Notes: generated by a model not told the origin, from the letters alone. A stretch of DNA of 38,299 bases from Cryobacterium sp. PH31-AA6 (GCF_030063195.1 NZ_JASISS010000029.1:1-38299); one strand, 5' to 3'; shown: positions 27,515 to 35,302, numbered from the stretch's first letter. Translations and numbers: made by a program.

Positions 27515-28417
27515 CTACCAGCCGCGTTCGGAGAGGCGGTGCGGTGCGGCCAGGTCGGACACGTTGATGCCGACCATCGCCTCGCCGAGGCCGCGCGAGA
27601 CGGCGGCGATGACGCTGGGGTCGTCGTAGAACGTGACGGCCTTGACGATCGCGTTGGCGCGAGCCTGCGGGTTGCCCGACTTGAAGATGCCGGAGCCGAC
27701 GAACACGCCGTCCGCGCCCATCTGCATCATCATCGCCGCGTCGGCCGGCGTGGCAACGCCTCCGGCGACGAACAGGACGACGGGGAGCTTGCCGGTCGCG
27801 GCGATCTCGGCGACGAGCTCGTACGGGGCCTGAAGCTCCTTGGCCGCGACATACAACTCGTCCTTGCTCAGCGACGACAGGCGAGCGATCTCACCCTTGA
27901 TGGTGCGGATGTGCTTCATGGCCTCGGAGACGTCGCCGGTGCCGGCCTCGCCCTTTGAGCGGATCATCGCGGCACCCTCGGTGATGCGTCGAAGCGCCTC
28001 ACCCAGGTTGGTCGCACCACAGACAAACGGAACCGTGAAGTTCCACTTGTCGATGTGGTTGACGTAGTCGGCGGGGCTCAGCACCTCGGACTCGTCGATG
28101 TAGTCGACGTTCAGCGCCTGCAACACCTGGGCCTCGACGAAGTGGCCGATCCGCGCCTTGGCCATCACGGGGATGGACACCTCGGCGATGATGCTGTCGA
28201 TCAGGTCGGGGTCGCTCATCCGGGCGACGCCTCCCTGGGAACGAATGTCGGCCGGTACCCGCTCGAGGGCCATGACGGCGACGGCGCCGGCATCCTCGGC
28301 GATCCGTGCCTGTTCGGCGTTGACGACGTCCATAATGACGCCGCCCTTCATCATGTCGGCGAGTCCGCGCTTGACGCGGCTCGAACCAAACTGCTCGGCG
28401 GAAGTGGTTTCAGTCAT
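27515..28417 (-). CDS. pdxS: Pyridoxal 5'-phosphate synthase lyase subunit PdxS
   Basis: PdxS makes PLP from a pentose phosphate, a triose phosphate and ammonia. The 300-residue TIM-barrel protein has [18 protein letters not shown] with Asp30, the Schiff-base Lys87 in VMAKARIGH, the second Lys155 in [11 protein letters not shown], and the phosphate loop [16 protein letters not shown]. The reading frame extends to 28603, but the ATG at 28417 fits the family and leaves a normal intergenic gap to the HIT gene. pdxT follows immediately. Confidence 0.98.
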   Translation of the reverse strand: MTETTSAEQFGSSRVKRGLADMMKGGVIMDVVNAEQARIAEDAGAVAVMALERVPADIRSQGGVARMSDPDLIDSIIAEVSIPVMAKARIGHFVEAQVLQALNVDYIDESEVLSPADYVNHIDKWNFTVPFVCGATNLGEALRRITEGAAMIRSKGEAGTGDVSEAMKHIRTIKGEIARLSSLSKDELYVAAKELQAPYELVAEIAATGKLPVVLFVAGGVATPADAAMMMQMGADGVFVGSGIFKSGNPQARANAIVKAVTFYDDPSVIAAVSRGLGEAMVGINVSDLAAPHRLSERGW

Positions 28418-28488
28418 AACCTTGATTCTATTCCTTGCGTTCTGTGGGATTCGCACGGCGAAGTGCCGCGCGGAGCGGGAGAGTGAAG

Positions 28489-29082
28489 CTAGTTTTCGTC
28501 TTTTGGCCAGCCGTCGGCGACCTCGCGCCGCACCTCGCCGAGCAGACGGGGAACGGCCTTCGTCTTTGCGATGATCGGAAAGAAGTTCGAGTCGAGTGCC
28601 CACCGCGGCACAATGTGCTGATGCAGGTGCTCCGCGATGCCCGCGCCGGCTACCCGGCCCTGGTTCATTCCGATGTTGAAGCCGTCGCAGTGCGACACCT
28701 CGGTGAGCACGCGCATGGCCACCTGGGTCAGGCTACCGATCTCAGCGACCTCTTCCGGCGTCGCCTCGTCATACGTCGCAATGTGCCGGTACGGGCAGAC
28801 GAGAAGGTGTCCGCTGTTGTACGGGAAGAGATTCAGCAGCACGTAGGCGTGCTTGCCGCGCGCCACGATCAGGGCCTTCTCGTCCGGCATGCTCGGTGCG
28901 AGACAGAACGGGCAGTCCGACTCGTTCGGCTGCTGACCGTCCTGGATGTAGACCAGGCGGTGTGGCGTCCACAACCTTTGGAAGGCATCCGGTACCGCCG
29001 CGAAGTCGCTCGCGTGCTCGATCCCCTCGAAGAGGTCGCCGCCGGTCTCGTCCGCTCTGGTCTCGTCCGCACCGGTTGCCAT
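28489..29082 (-). CDS. HIT-family nucleotide hydrolase/AP4A phosphorylase-like
   Basis: This 197-residue histidine-triad protein has [11 protein letters not shown] with His152, His154 and His156, the nucleotide-hydrolase/transferase signature. A DCPFC pair (Cys57, Cys60) suggests a structural metal site. The N-terminal region ([13 protein letters not shown]) matches the actinobacterial group that includes mycobacterial AP4A phosphorylase, so a role in dinucleoside-polyphosphate turnover is likely but inferred. The ATG follows the thrS stop with no gap, implying coupling to thrS. Confidence 0.9.
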   Translation of the reverse strand: MATGADETRADETGGDLFEGIEHASDFAAVPDAFQRLWTPHRLVYIQDGQQPNESDCPFCLAPSMPDEKALIVARGKHAYVLLNLFPYNSGHLLVCPYRHIATYDEATPEEVAEIGSLTQVAMRVLTEVSHCDGFNIGMNQGRVAGAGIAEHLHQHIVPRWALDSNFFPIIAKTKAVPRLLGEVRREVADGWPKDEN

Positions 29083-31065
29083 CTAGCTCTGCCCCTGTCC
29101 GGTGACCTGGGCGCGGGTTTCGATGGCGGCGACGATGCGGGCGATGGCCTCGTCGATCGGCACGCCGTTGTCCTGGCTGCCGTCGCGGAATCGGAAGCTC
29201 ACCGCGCCGTTGGCCTGGTCCTCCTCGCCGACGATGAGCTGGAAGGGCACCTTGGCCTTGGTGTGGTTGCGGATCTTCTTCTGCATCCGGTCGTCGGAAT
29301 GGTCGACCTGGGCGCGCACGCCCGCCGTCTTGAGCCGGCCGATGATCTCGTCGAGGTAGGGGCCGTACTGCTCGGAGACGGGGATGCCGACGACCTGCAC
29401 GGGAGACAGCCAGACCGGGAACGCCCCGGCGTAGTGCTCGGTCAGCACCGCGAAGAAGCGCTCGATCGACCCGAACAGTGCCCGGTGGATCATCACCGGG
29501 CGCTGCCGGGAGCCATCGGGTGCGGTGTACTCGAGGTCGAAGCGCTCCGGCAGGTTGAAGTCCAGCTGGATCGTGGACATCTGCCAGGTGCGGCCGATCG
29601 CGTCCCGGGCCTGCACCGAGATCTTCGGGCCGTAGAATGCGGCTCCGCCCGGGTCGGAGACGAGTTCGAGTCCGGATGCCTCGGCGACCTCCGCCAGGGT
29701 CTGCGTCGCCTCGTCCCAGGCTTCGTCGCTGCCGACGAACTTTTTCGGGTCCTTGGTGGAGAGTTCGAGGTAGTAGTCCTCGAGACCGTAGTCGGCGAGG
29801 AGTTTCAGCACGAAGTTGAGAGTGGAGGTCAGTTCCTCCTTCATCCCCTCCTTCGTCGTGTAGATGTGCGCGTCATCCTGGGTCATCCCACGCACCCGGG
29901 TGAGGCCGTGCACGACGCCGGACTTCTCGTAGCGGTACACCGAACCGAATTCGAACAGTCGCATCGGCAGGTCCCGATAGCTGCGGCCGCTCGAACGGAA
30001 AATGAGGTTGTGGAACGGGCAGTTCATCGGCTTGAGGTAGTAGTCGACGCCCTGCCGGGTCATGTGCCCGTCTGCGTCGTATTCGGCGTCGAGCTTCATC
30101 GGCGGGAACATGCCGTCGGAGTACCAGTCGAGGTGCCCTGAGGTCTCGAACAGGTTCGACTTGGTGATGTGGGGCGTGTACACGAAGTCGTAGCCGGCCT
30201 CGGCGTGGCGCTTGCGGGAGTAGTTTTCCATCTCCTGGCGGATGATTCCGCCCTTGGGGTGGAAGACGGGCAGGCCGGAGCCGATCTCCTCCGGGAAACT
30301 GAACAGGTCGAGTTCGGCGCCGAGTTTGCGGTGGTCGCGCTTGGCGGCCTCTTCCTGGCGAGCCTGGTAGGCGCGCAGCTCGTCCTTGGTGGGCCACGCC
30401 GTCCCGTAGATCCGCTGCAGCTGCGGGTTCTTCTCCGAGCCGCGCCAGTAGGCGGCGGCCAGCCGGGTGAGCGAGTAGCCGTTGCCGATCATCCGGGTGT
30501 TGGGCAGGTGTGGGCCTCGGCAGAGGTCCTTCCACATGGTCTCCCCGGTTTTCGGGTCGATGTTGTCGTAGATGGTCAGTTCAGTCCCACCGACCTCGAC
30601 CGACTCGTTGTCCGCCCCCAGCTCGGCGCCCGCATCGGTCGAGGCTCCCTTGAGCCCGATCAGCTCGAGCTTGTACGGCTCGGCGGCGAGCTCGGCCCTG
30701 GCCTCGTCGGCGGTCACGACCCGGCGCACGAAGCGCTGGCCCTGCCGGATGATCCGGTCCATGGCCTTCTCGAGTGTCTTGATGTCCTCGGGGGTGAAGG
30801 GCTCGGCGACGTCGAAGTCGTAGTAGAACCCGTCCGTGACGGGCGGGCCGATGCCGAGGCGGGCGGCCGGATTCACGGTCTGCACGGCCTGCGCCAGCAC
30901 GTGTGCGGCCGAGTGACGAAGAATGTTGAGACCGTCGGGTGACGAAATGGTGACCGGCTGGGCGTCATCCGTCGGAGTCACCGTGGCGGCGAGGTCCTTG
31001 AGCTCACCGTTGACGCGCATTGCGACGACGGACCGGTCGGTGAAAAGCGCAAAGCCGTCAACCAC
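29083..31065 (-). CDS. thrS: Threonyl-tRNA synthetase with truncated TGS domain
   Basis: ThrS charges tRNA-Thr. The 660-residue protein has the editing domain ([15 protein letters not shown] near 48; GFYYDFD; later RCR-less [10 protein letters not shown]), the class II core with [10 protein letters not shown] (zinc Cys), [13 protein letters not shown] and [14 protein letters not shown], and the anticodon-binding domain. The usual N-terminal TGS domain is cut short: sequence recognisable as its last third ([10 protein letters not shown] to VTISSPDG) comes after about 16 unrelated residues. A GAGGAG site 8 nt upstream of the GTG supports this start, so the truncation is real and not a mis-start. 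HIT follows immediately. Confidence 0.96.
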   Translation of the reverse strand: MVDGFALFTDRSVVAMRVNGELKDLAATVTPTDDAQPVTISSPDGLNILRHSAAHVLAQAVQTVNPAARLGIGPPVTDGFYYDFDVAEPFTPEDIKTLEKAMDRIIRQGQRFVRRVVTADEARAELAAEPYKLELIGLKGASTDAGAELGADNESVEVGGTELTIYDNIDPKTGETMWKDLCRGPHLPNTRMIGNGYSLTRLAAAYWRGSEKNPQLQRIYGTAWPTKDELRAYQARQEEAAKRDHRKLGAELDLFSFPEEIGSGLPVFHPKGGIIRQEMENYSRKRHAEAGYDFVYTPHITKSNLFETSGHLDWYSDGMFPPMKLDAEYDADGHMTRQGVDYYLKPMNCPFHNLIFRSSGRSYRDLPMRLFEFGSVYRYEKSGVVHGLTRVRGMTQDDAHIYTTKEGMKEELTSTLNFVLKLLADYGLEDYYLELSTKDPKKFVGSDEAWDEATQTLAEVAEASGLELVSDPGGAAFYGPKISVQARDAIGRTWQMSTIQLDFNLPERFDLEYTAPDGSRQRPVMIHRALFGSIERFFAVLTEHYAGAFPVWLSPVQVVGIPVSEQYGPYLDEIIGRLKTAGVRAQVDHSDDRMQKKIRNHTKAKVPFQLIVGEEDQANGAVSFRFRDGSQDNGVPIDEAIARIVAAIETRAQVTGQGQS

Positions 31066-31134
31066 GTGTGTAACTCCTCAGTTGTGTGCGAACCCCTCCA
31101 ACTTTAGCGGCGGACAGGGAGGCTTCGTCCCCGC

Positions 31135-31884
31135 CTACCTGGCCAGGACCGCGTCCCCGCTGTTCGACGCGATCGTGGCGGCGCGAGGCAGCCGTCGGAA
31201 CAGCTGCTCGATCGTTGCGGGCGGTGCCGCGAGAACCTTGACCAGGCCGCACCGGTCCGCGCCCGGCTTCGGGTCAAAGGCGATGGCGACCGCGTGGAGC
31301 ACGGTGCCGGAGTCGATCAACTCGGCCAGCCCCACGGCGATCCCGGGGCTGACCTGGCCCACCCTGCGTCCGGTGGACGAGTGCACGAAGACTGTGTCGC
31401 CGGCGCCTTCCTCTCCGGGCGCCCGCACCAGCGAGACCCTCGCCCCCGGCTGGATCAGGCCTTCGCGGGCGACGATGGTGCGCGGATCGACGTTTCGCAG
31501 CCAGATCGTCCAGATCCCCAGGGGGCGCAGGTGCGCATTGCTGATGCTCACCAGCTTGCCGGTCGACGGTTCGGTCAGCCACAGTTCACCGCCGTGCGGC
31601 TGCAGGTACAGAGTGGGCAGTCCCCGAGCATCGGCCACGAGCAGCCGTGCCCAGTCCTGCGGCGGGAGATAGCGGCTGAGCGCGGCACCGCGGTGAGGAA
31701 CAGCTCGGTGGGACGGTAGTGCCGGATCGATCGCCGCAGCTGCCACGGTATCGGCCGGAGAGGAATCCGAAGAGCGACGACGGGGAACGGCGACCCTGGC
31801 CGACCGCACGGCGGTCCGGAAGCCCCAGGCTGCGAGGCCGAGGGCGCCGAGCATGGACAGCGCGGCCACTGCGAACAATTCCAT
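31135..31884 (-). CDS. Membrane-anchored protein of unknown function
   Basis: This 249-residue protein has an N-terminal transmembrane helix (about 2-22, ELFAVAALSMLGALGLAAW), a basic and Ser/Pro-rich linker, and a folded domain (about 85-230) with many Val/Ile/Leu strands and a WTIWLRNVDPRT segment. I do not recognise a family. GGAGG 8 nt before the ATG at 31884 supports the start over an upstream in-frame option at 31965. It lies 69 bp upstream of thrS on the same strand and could share its transcript. Confidence 0.78.
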   Translation of the reverse strand: MELFAVAALSMLGALGLAAWGFRTAVRSARVAVPRRRSSDSSPADTVAAAAIDPALPSHRAVPHRGAALSRYLPPQDWARLLVADARGLPTLYLQPHGGELWLTEPSTGKLVSISNAHLRPLGIWTIWLRNVDPRTIVAREGLIQPGARVSLVRAPGEEGAGDTVFVHSSTGRRVGQVSPGIAVGLAELIDSGTVLHAVAIAFDPKPGADRCGLVKVLAAPPATIEQLFRRLPRAATIASNSGDAVLAR

Positions 31885-32023
31885 CGGCGGACCTCCACCT
31901 CGAGACTGACGCACGCATGGTCGCGCCGGTATCCCCCGTCCGGCCGCGACAGCCTGGCCCTCCAATTGGGCGATGCGCGCGTGTGCGCCGCTTTGGGAGA
32001 ATCAGGCCAGGCCAGGGAGAGCA

Positions 32024-32620
32024 GTGAACGATTTCTACGGGCGAATCGGGCGGTGGCCCACACGCAGCCGAGTCCTGCTTGTCGTGGGCGGTTTCGTCTT
32101 CTGGCCGATCCCGGGCCTGGGGCCCGTTCTCGCCCTGTCGGTCTGGTCGTTGGCGTGCCTGGCCCAACTGTCGATGGGGTCCCGGGGAGCCGCGAAGCGG
32201 AGGCACCAAACCTATGAGCCCGTGCCGATCACGGATACGGTGTTCTATCCCTTCGAGGGGCTGCAGGAGGTTGTCGGCGAATCCCATTACCACTCAGGCA
32301 TTCACCGCGTCGTGTCGGCCTGGAAGACCATGGGTACCGCGGATGTTCCGATCCTCGCGATCCTGCGGCCCGAACCGTTCAACCCCTTCGACGCCCATGC
32401 GGTCCGCGTCGATCTCCGGTTCGGTGATGTCACCGAGACCTGCGGGCACATCCCCGCCTATCTCGCGGTCGGGTGGGGTCAGGGACTCAGGCCGCACCTG
32501 GACGCTGGGCGGCAACCAGTGGCCCATGCGTCGGTGTTCGGCGGCACGTTGGAGAAGCCCGATTACGGTGTCTGGCTGTCGTCGGAGCGGGCACTGCGGC
32601 GGCCCAGGTTCCGCACCTGA
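32024..32620 (+). CDS. Membrane-associated HIRAN-domain protein
   Basis: This 198-residue protein has two hydrophobic segments near the N-terminus (about 14-27 and 32-50, in RVLLVVGGFVFWPIPG and GPVLALSVWSLACLAQL). A HIRAN-like domain follows: VVGESHYHSGIH, then LRPEPFNPFDAHAVRV and CGHIPAYLA. HIRAN domains bind DNA ends or stalled-fork structures, usually fused to helicases or nucleases; here the domain stands alone with membrane segments. GTG at 32024 has GGGAGA just upstream; an earlier in-frame start at 31973 lacks this. It is the last host gene before the integrated element. Confidence 0.82.
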   Translation: MNDFYGRIGRWPTRSRVLLVVGGFVFWPIPGLGPVLALSVWSLACLAQLSMGSRGAAKRRHQTYEPVPITDTVFYPFEGLQEVVGESHYHSGIHRVVSAWKTMGTADVPILAILRPEPFNPFDAHAVRVDLRFGDVTETCGHIPAYLAVGWGQGLRPHLDAGRQPVAHASVFGGTLEKPDYGVWLSSERALRRPRFRT

Positions 32621-32659
32621 CGCCGCGCGGCTGGTACGTGATCGCCTCCAGGCACAAGA

Positions 32660-32684
32660 AAACCCCCGGGGTTACCGGGGGTTT
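32660..32684 (-). terminator. Bidirectional terminator between HIRAN gene and tRNA remnant
   Basis: AAACCCCCGG and CCGGGGGTTT make a 10-bp stem with a 5-nt loop. On the minus strand it runs into TTTTCTT, fitting the original terminator of the tRNA gene whose 3' end remains at 32690-32714. On the plus strand it may also end the HIRAN transcript. Confidence 0.88.
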
Positions 32685-32689
32685 GTCTG

Positions 32690-32714
32690 TGGGCGATACT
32701 GGGATCGAACCAGT
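32690..32714 (-). tRNA. 3' remnant of a tRNA gene (probably tRNA-Val), left attachment site
   Basis: Read on the minus strand this is a canonical T arm (ACTGG-TTCGATC-CCAGT) followed by the acceptor strand ATCGCCC and discriminator A. No D arm, anticodon arm or matching 5' acceptor GGGCGAT lies to its right; sequence changes abruptly after the T stem. It is therefore the piece left behind when an element integrated into the tRNA 3' end. The acceptor and T-arm sequence is that of actinobacterial tRNA-Val genes as I recall them. The intact tRNA should be restored at the far end of the element, outside the window. Confidence 0.8.
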
Positions 32715-32787
32715 ATCAGCGATACTGTCTTATTGCCCCGTAATCACGGGATTTTGGGACTTTTCCCATGTGTTCTAGCGGATCTCG

Positions 32788-32861
32788 CGTGCAACGTGTT
32801 AATGTCACTGTTATCCACTTATGGACACAAAGCGACACGGGATATTGCACGGTGTTGCACG
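32788..32861. repeat. Three GTTGCACG-type motifs before the integrase operon
   Basis: CGTGCAAC (the reverse complement of GTTGCACG) lies at 32788-32795, TTGCACG at 32845-32851 and GTTGCACG at 32854-32861. They sit between the attachment site and the first ORF, where integrase arm sites or operators would be expected. Confidence 0.5.
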
Positions 32862-32879
32862 ATTGACGGGAGCAGGGTC

Positions 32880-33071
32880 ATGGAACTCACCACGGACTAC
32901 TGGCGGGAGCGCAAGCTAGCCGGCCTCACCCGCGTCTCATACGTGGGCATGAGCCGCACGATCGACTGCCCCGGCATCATCAAGCGCGTCTCGTCCGGCG
33001 TCGTGCACGTGCTACTCAATGGCGACCCCACCGTGAGCTGCTTTCACCCCGACGACATCCGCCCCCGTTGA
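32880..33071 (+). CDS. Small ORF coupled to the integrase
   Basis: This 63-residue protein has no recognised family. The middle (RVSYVGMSRTIDCPGIIKRV, then VVHVLLNG and FHPDDIRPR) looks like a small beta-rich SH3-like fold. GGGAG lies 8 nt before the ATG. Its TGA overlaps the TTG of the integrase (TTGA), so it may control integrase translation by coupling. The three GTTGCACG motifs lie just upstream. Confidence 0.65.
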   Translation: MELTTDYWRERKLAGLTRVSYVGMSRTIDCPGIIKRVSSGVVHVLLNGDPTVSCFHPDDIRPR

Positions 33072-34246
33072 GCGAGCCCCTGAGGGCCACGAGGCCGAAG
33101 AAACGCAAACCGCGTGAATCGTTCGGAGCGGTTCGCACACTCCCATCAGGCCGCGTCCAGGCTTCATACACGGGGCCTGATGGCACACGGCACAACGCCG
33201 ACCGCACGTTCGACAACCTGACCGACGCCCGCGGATGGTTGGCCCTGCAAAGGGTCAAGATCAACGAGGGCAAATGGCAGTCAATGGATACAGCCGCGCC
33301 AGGCAAACGATATGACACCCTCGGCACCTATTCGGAGGAATGGCTACGCACCCGCACGAATCGCCACGGTGAGCACCTACTCCCCCGCACCCGCTCCGAG
33401 TACGAACGACTACTCCGAACGTCCCTGTTGCCGCTGGCAGACACCCGCCTAAACATGCTCACCCCCGAGCTCATCCGCACGTGGTATGCGGGCCAGCTCA
33501 ACACGGGCAAGAAGACACAGAGCGCCCGCGCCTATGGGTTTCTCCGCTCGATCCTCGGCACCGCCGTAAACGATCGCCGCATCGCCTCGAACCCCTGCAT
33601 GATCCGTGGCGCCCAGAATGCCAGCACGGGCAAGAAGGTACTCCCACCGACGCCCGAGCAGTTGCAGAAGATCCTCGAAGCCATCGCACCCCGCTACAAG
33701 GCGGCTGTAATCATTGCGGCGTGGGCCGGATGTCGCTACGGCGAACTGACCGAGCTACGCCGAAAGGACATTCGCATCCTCAAAATGGATAGGGCTGTGG
33801 AGAGCGTCATCGTTGAAGTGTCGCGCGGAGTAACCCACGTGGCCGGTCAAGGCTTCATCATTGGCAAGACGAAGAGTGAGGCCGGCGTGCGCTCCATCGT
33901 GCTCCCACCTCACGTTCACGGGCTCGTGCTGGAACATTTGAAAGATCACGTTGGACGCTCCCCCGAGGCGCTACTCTTCCCCGCAGCAGACGGCGCAACG
34001 CACCTGGCGCAGAGCACGTTTGCTAAGCACTGGTATCCGGCACGCAAGGCAGCAGGACGACAGGATATGCCCTGGCACGCTCTCCGCCACTACGGGGCCA
34101 CCAGAGCGGCACTAGCGGGCGCAACCCTCAAAGAGTTGCAAGAGCGCCTAGGTCACTCGACAGTGGCCGCGGCAATGCGTTACCAGCACACAGCCGGACG
34201 CGACGCGGATCTAGCGCGCCGAATGTCCGAGCAGGCATCCGCCTAA
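33068..34246 (+). CDS. int: Tyrosine-type site-specific integrase
   Basis: This 392-residue phage-type integrase carries out recombination between attP and the tRNA attB. It has a basic N-terminal arm-binding region (KKRKPRESFG), a SAM-like core-binding domain (about 83-175), and a catalytic domain with Arg223 (GCRYGEL), Lys267 or Lys269 (GKTKS), His337 and Arg340 (WHALRH), His363 (LGHS) and Tyr372 (MRYQH). All catalytic residues are present, so it should be active. The start is TTG overlapping the upstream ORF stop. It lies 350 bp from the tRNA remnant, as expected. No clear terminator follows; a CCGTC/GACGG hairpin is at 34253-34266. Confidence 0.95.
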   Translation: MSEPLRATRPKKRKPRESFGAVRTLPSGRVQASYTGPDGTRHNADRTFDNLTDARGWLALQRVKINEGKWQSMDTAAPGKRYDTLGTYSEEWLRTRTNRHGEHLLPRTRSEYERLLRTSLLPLADTRLNMLTPELIRTWYAGQLNTGKKTQSARAYGFLRSILGTAVNDRRIASNPCMIRGAQNASTGKKVLPPTPEQLQKILEAIAPRYKAAVIIAAWAGCRYGELTELRRKDIRILKMDRAVESVIVEVSRGVTHVAGQGFIIGKTKSEAGVRSIVLPPHVHGLVLEHLKDHVGRSPEALLFPAADGATHLAQSTFAKHWYPARKAAGRQDMPWHALRHYGATRAALAGATLKELQERLGHSTVAAAMRYQHTAGRDADLARRMSEQASA

Positions 34247-34337
34247 AACCTTCCGTCACTCGACGGCAAGAAAATACCCCCGGCCTGTTAGCGCAGACCG
34301 AGGGCGAGCCCGTAACACCTACAGAAGGATACGAACC

Positions 34338-34625
34338 ATGTCGAACCGTACAGCAACCATGACCAGAGCAACAGTGACCGCGAGCAAGTACCCGACCGTG
34401 ATCGAGGACGAAGGCACCGTCGACGAGCGCTCCATCATCACCGTCTTTCAGGGTGAGCGCCACTACACGCGTATTGAGGTAACGTCCTCCCCGTGGTCGC
34501 CGGAGTGGTCGGTGTACGCCAGCGCGGAAGAGGACAACCAGACGCCCCCTGAAATGCGAGCATTTGCGGCCCTGGTCATCGTGGCGTGCGACCTCGCCGA
34601 CGAGTTGAACGCGGCGTCCGCATGA
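34338..34625 (+). CDS. Unknown small protein of the element
   Basis: This 95-residue soluble protein has no recognised domain. The N-terminus is Thr/Arg-rich; the middle (SIITVFQGERHYTRIEV, WSVYASAEED) looks beta-rich; and the last 30 residues form a hydrophobic helix (FAALVIVACDLADEL). AAGGAT lies about 7 nt before the ATG. It overlaps the following HTH gene by 4 bases (ATGA). Confidence 0.75.
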   Translation: MSNRTATMTRATVTASKYPTVIEDEGTVDERSIITVFQGERHYTRIEVTSSPWSPEWSVYASAEEDNQTPPEMRAFAALVIVACDLADELNAASA

Positions 34626-34804
34626 TCGCCCACACGATCAGGTCGGCAGCCCTCGCAACCTCAGTCACGGAGCACGCGATTCAACTCGCAATCCGTGAAC
34701 GCCGGCTCAAGGTGCGCGACCTCGACGGGAAGCTGTTGATCCTGACGGCTGACCTTCAGGAGTGGCTAGCCTCACTGCCCGACGCCGACCCGCAGGCCGC
34801 GTAA
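34622..34804 (+). CDS. Excisionase-type HTH protein
   Basis: This 60-residue protein resembles the HTH_17/MerR-like excisionase fold: ATSVTEHAIQLAIRERRLKV followed by the wing DGKLLILTADLQEWL. Proteins of this kind act as excisionases that bend attachment-site DNA, or as small repressors. ATG 34622 overlaps the preceding stop; an earlier in-frame start at 34586 would give an Arg-rich extension and is less likely. It lies between the integrase and the non-coding array, a place suited to recombination directionality control. Confidence 0.72.
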   Translation: MIAHTIRSAALATSVTEHAIQLAIRERRLKVRDLDGKLLILTADLQEWLASLPDADPQAA

Positions 34805-34816
34805 CACCAACCAATC

Positions 34817-34846
34817 GCCCCGGTCTGCCACTCGGCGGGCCGGGGC
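34817..34846 (+). terminator. Hairpin after the integrase-side operon
   Basis: GCCCCGG and CCGGGGC pair across a 16-nt loop, 13 bp past the HTH stop. The T tract is poor, so strength is uncertain. Confidence 0.6.
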
Positions 34847-34873
34847 TTCGTCGTGCCCAATAGGTGCCCCGAC

Positions 34874-34902
34874 TGGACTTGCAATGACTTTTCCCGTATC
34901 GT
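34874..34902 (+). promoter_or_regulatory. Promoter of cassette 1
   Basis: TGGACT, 17 nt, TATCGT. Confidence 0.6.
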
Positions 34903-34908
34903 TACACC

Positions 34909-34960
34909 CAAGCCGGTTTACTGTGTCCAGATCGCCCTCGAGAAATCGGGGGTTATTTTT
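34909..34960 (+). ncRNA. Predicted small RNA, cassette 1
   Basis: About 52 nt from the expected start to the end of the T tract. It contains CAAGCCGG, also found almost identically in cassette 4. No known RNA family is recognised. Confidence 0.5.
34935..34960 (+). terminator. Terminator of cassette 1
   Basis: CCCTCGA and TCGGGGG pair (one G-U) across a GAAA tetraloop, followed by TTATTTTT. Confidence 0.75.
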
Positions 34961-34981
34961 ATGCCCTCGGCGCGTCATGGT

Positions 34982-35010
34982 TGGACACGGGCGGTCACGT
35001 GTGCTAGTTT
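34982..35010 (+). promoter_or_regulatory. Promoter of cassette 2
   Basis: TGGACA, 17 nt, TAGTTT, with a TGTGC just before the -10. Confidence 0.65.
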
Positions 35011-35016
35011 TGTCAT

Positions 35017-35067
35017 GCGGCGGATAACCATGCCTAGAACTAGCTCCACTTCGGTGGGGCTTTTTTT
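35017..35067 (+). ncRNA. Predicted small RNA, cassette 2
   Basis: About 51 nt; shares GATAACC- or TATAACC-containing sequence and AACTAGC with cassette 3 before the hairpin. No RNA family is recognised. Confidence 0.55.
35042..35067 (+). terminator. Terminator of cassette 2
   Basis: AGCTCCAC and GTGGGGCT form 8 pairs (one G-U) closed by a TTCG tetraloop, followed by seven T. Confidence 0.92.
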
Positions 35068-35088
35068 GTACCCGGAGCGTGTCGCAAT

Positions 35089-35117
35089 TGGACAAGCGCG
35101 GCCAACACTGATACATT
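35089..35117 (+). promoter_or_regulatory. Promoter of cassette 3
   Basis: TGGACA, 17 nt, TACATT. Confidence 0.68.
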
Positions 35118-35123
35118 CTGTCT

Positions 35124-35177
35124 TGCGTCGTATAACCGCGCCACAAACTAGCCTCACTTCGGTGGGGCTTTTCTATT
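35124..35177 (+). ncRNA. Predicted small RNA, cassette 3
   Basis: About 54 nt, homologous to cassette 2. The stem differs (AGCCTCAC instead of AGCTCCAC) yet still pairs fully through a shifted G-U, so structure is kept while sequence changes. Confidence 0.55.
35150..35177 (+). terminator. Terminator of cassette 3
   Basis: AGCCTCAC and GTGGGGCT with a TTCG loop, followed by TTTCTATT. Confidence 0.9.
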
Positions 35178-35196
35178 GCCCGCAGCGTGTCACAAG

Positions 35197-35225
35197 TAGA
35201 CGATGTCACACATGTGCACTATGCT
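35197..35225 (+). promoter_or_regulatory. Promoter of cassette 4
   Basis: TAGACG, 17 nt, TATGCT; the -35 is weaker than in cassettes 2 and 3. Confidence 0.55.
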
Positions 35226-35231
35226 ATGCAT

Positions 35232-35302
35232 TACAGGCATTCCCCGTCCCCAAAGCCGGCAACCGCCTCAAATCTCCCCCACCTCAACAGTGGGGTTTTT
35301 TT
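35232..35302 (+). ncRNA. Predicted small RNA, cassette 4
   Basis: About 71 nt. It contains AAGCCGG as in cassette 1 and CGCCTCA (35264-35270), a 7-nt complement of TGAGGCG (35441-35447) in the leader of the next operon. The complement may be chance. Confidence 0.5.
35277..35302 (+). terminator. Terminator of cassette 4
   Basis: CCCCAC and GTGGGG pair across a 7-nt loop, followed by seven T. Confidence 0.9.

Larger units (their letters stand above)
34874..35302 (+). repeat. Array of four promoter-short RNA-terminator cassettes
   Basis: Four units with a period of about 107 bp follow each other. Each has a TGGACA-like box, a 17-nt spacer, a TA-rich -10, a transcribed segment of about 50-75 nt, and an intrinsic terminator. 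Units 2 and 3 are clearly homologous along their length. Units 2, 3 and 4 also share a pre-promoter segment (GCGTGTC-like, about 10 bp before the -35). No credible protein gene covers the array. Confidence 0.8.

Noticed and set aside
32690..32780. Complete tRNA gene
   Set aside because: Only the T arm and acceptor strand are present; no anticodon or D arm and no matching 5' acceptor strand follow.
34874..35302. CRISPR array
   Set aside because: The units are long and diverged and contain promoter boxes and terminator stems rather than identical short repeats with unique spacers; no cas genes are nearby.
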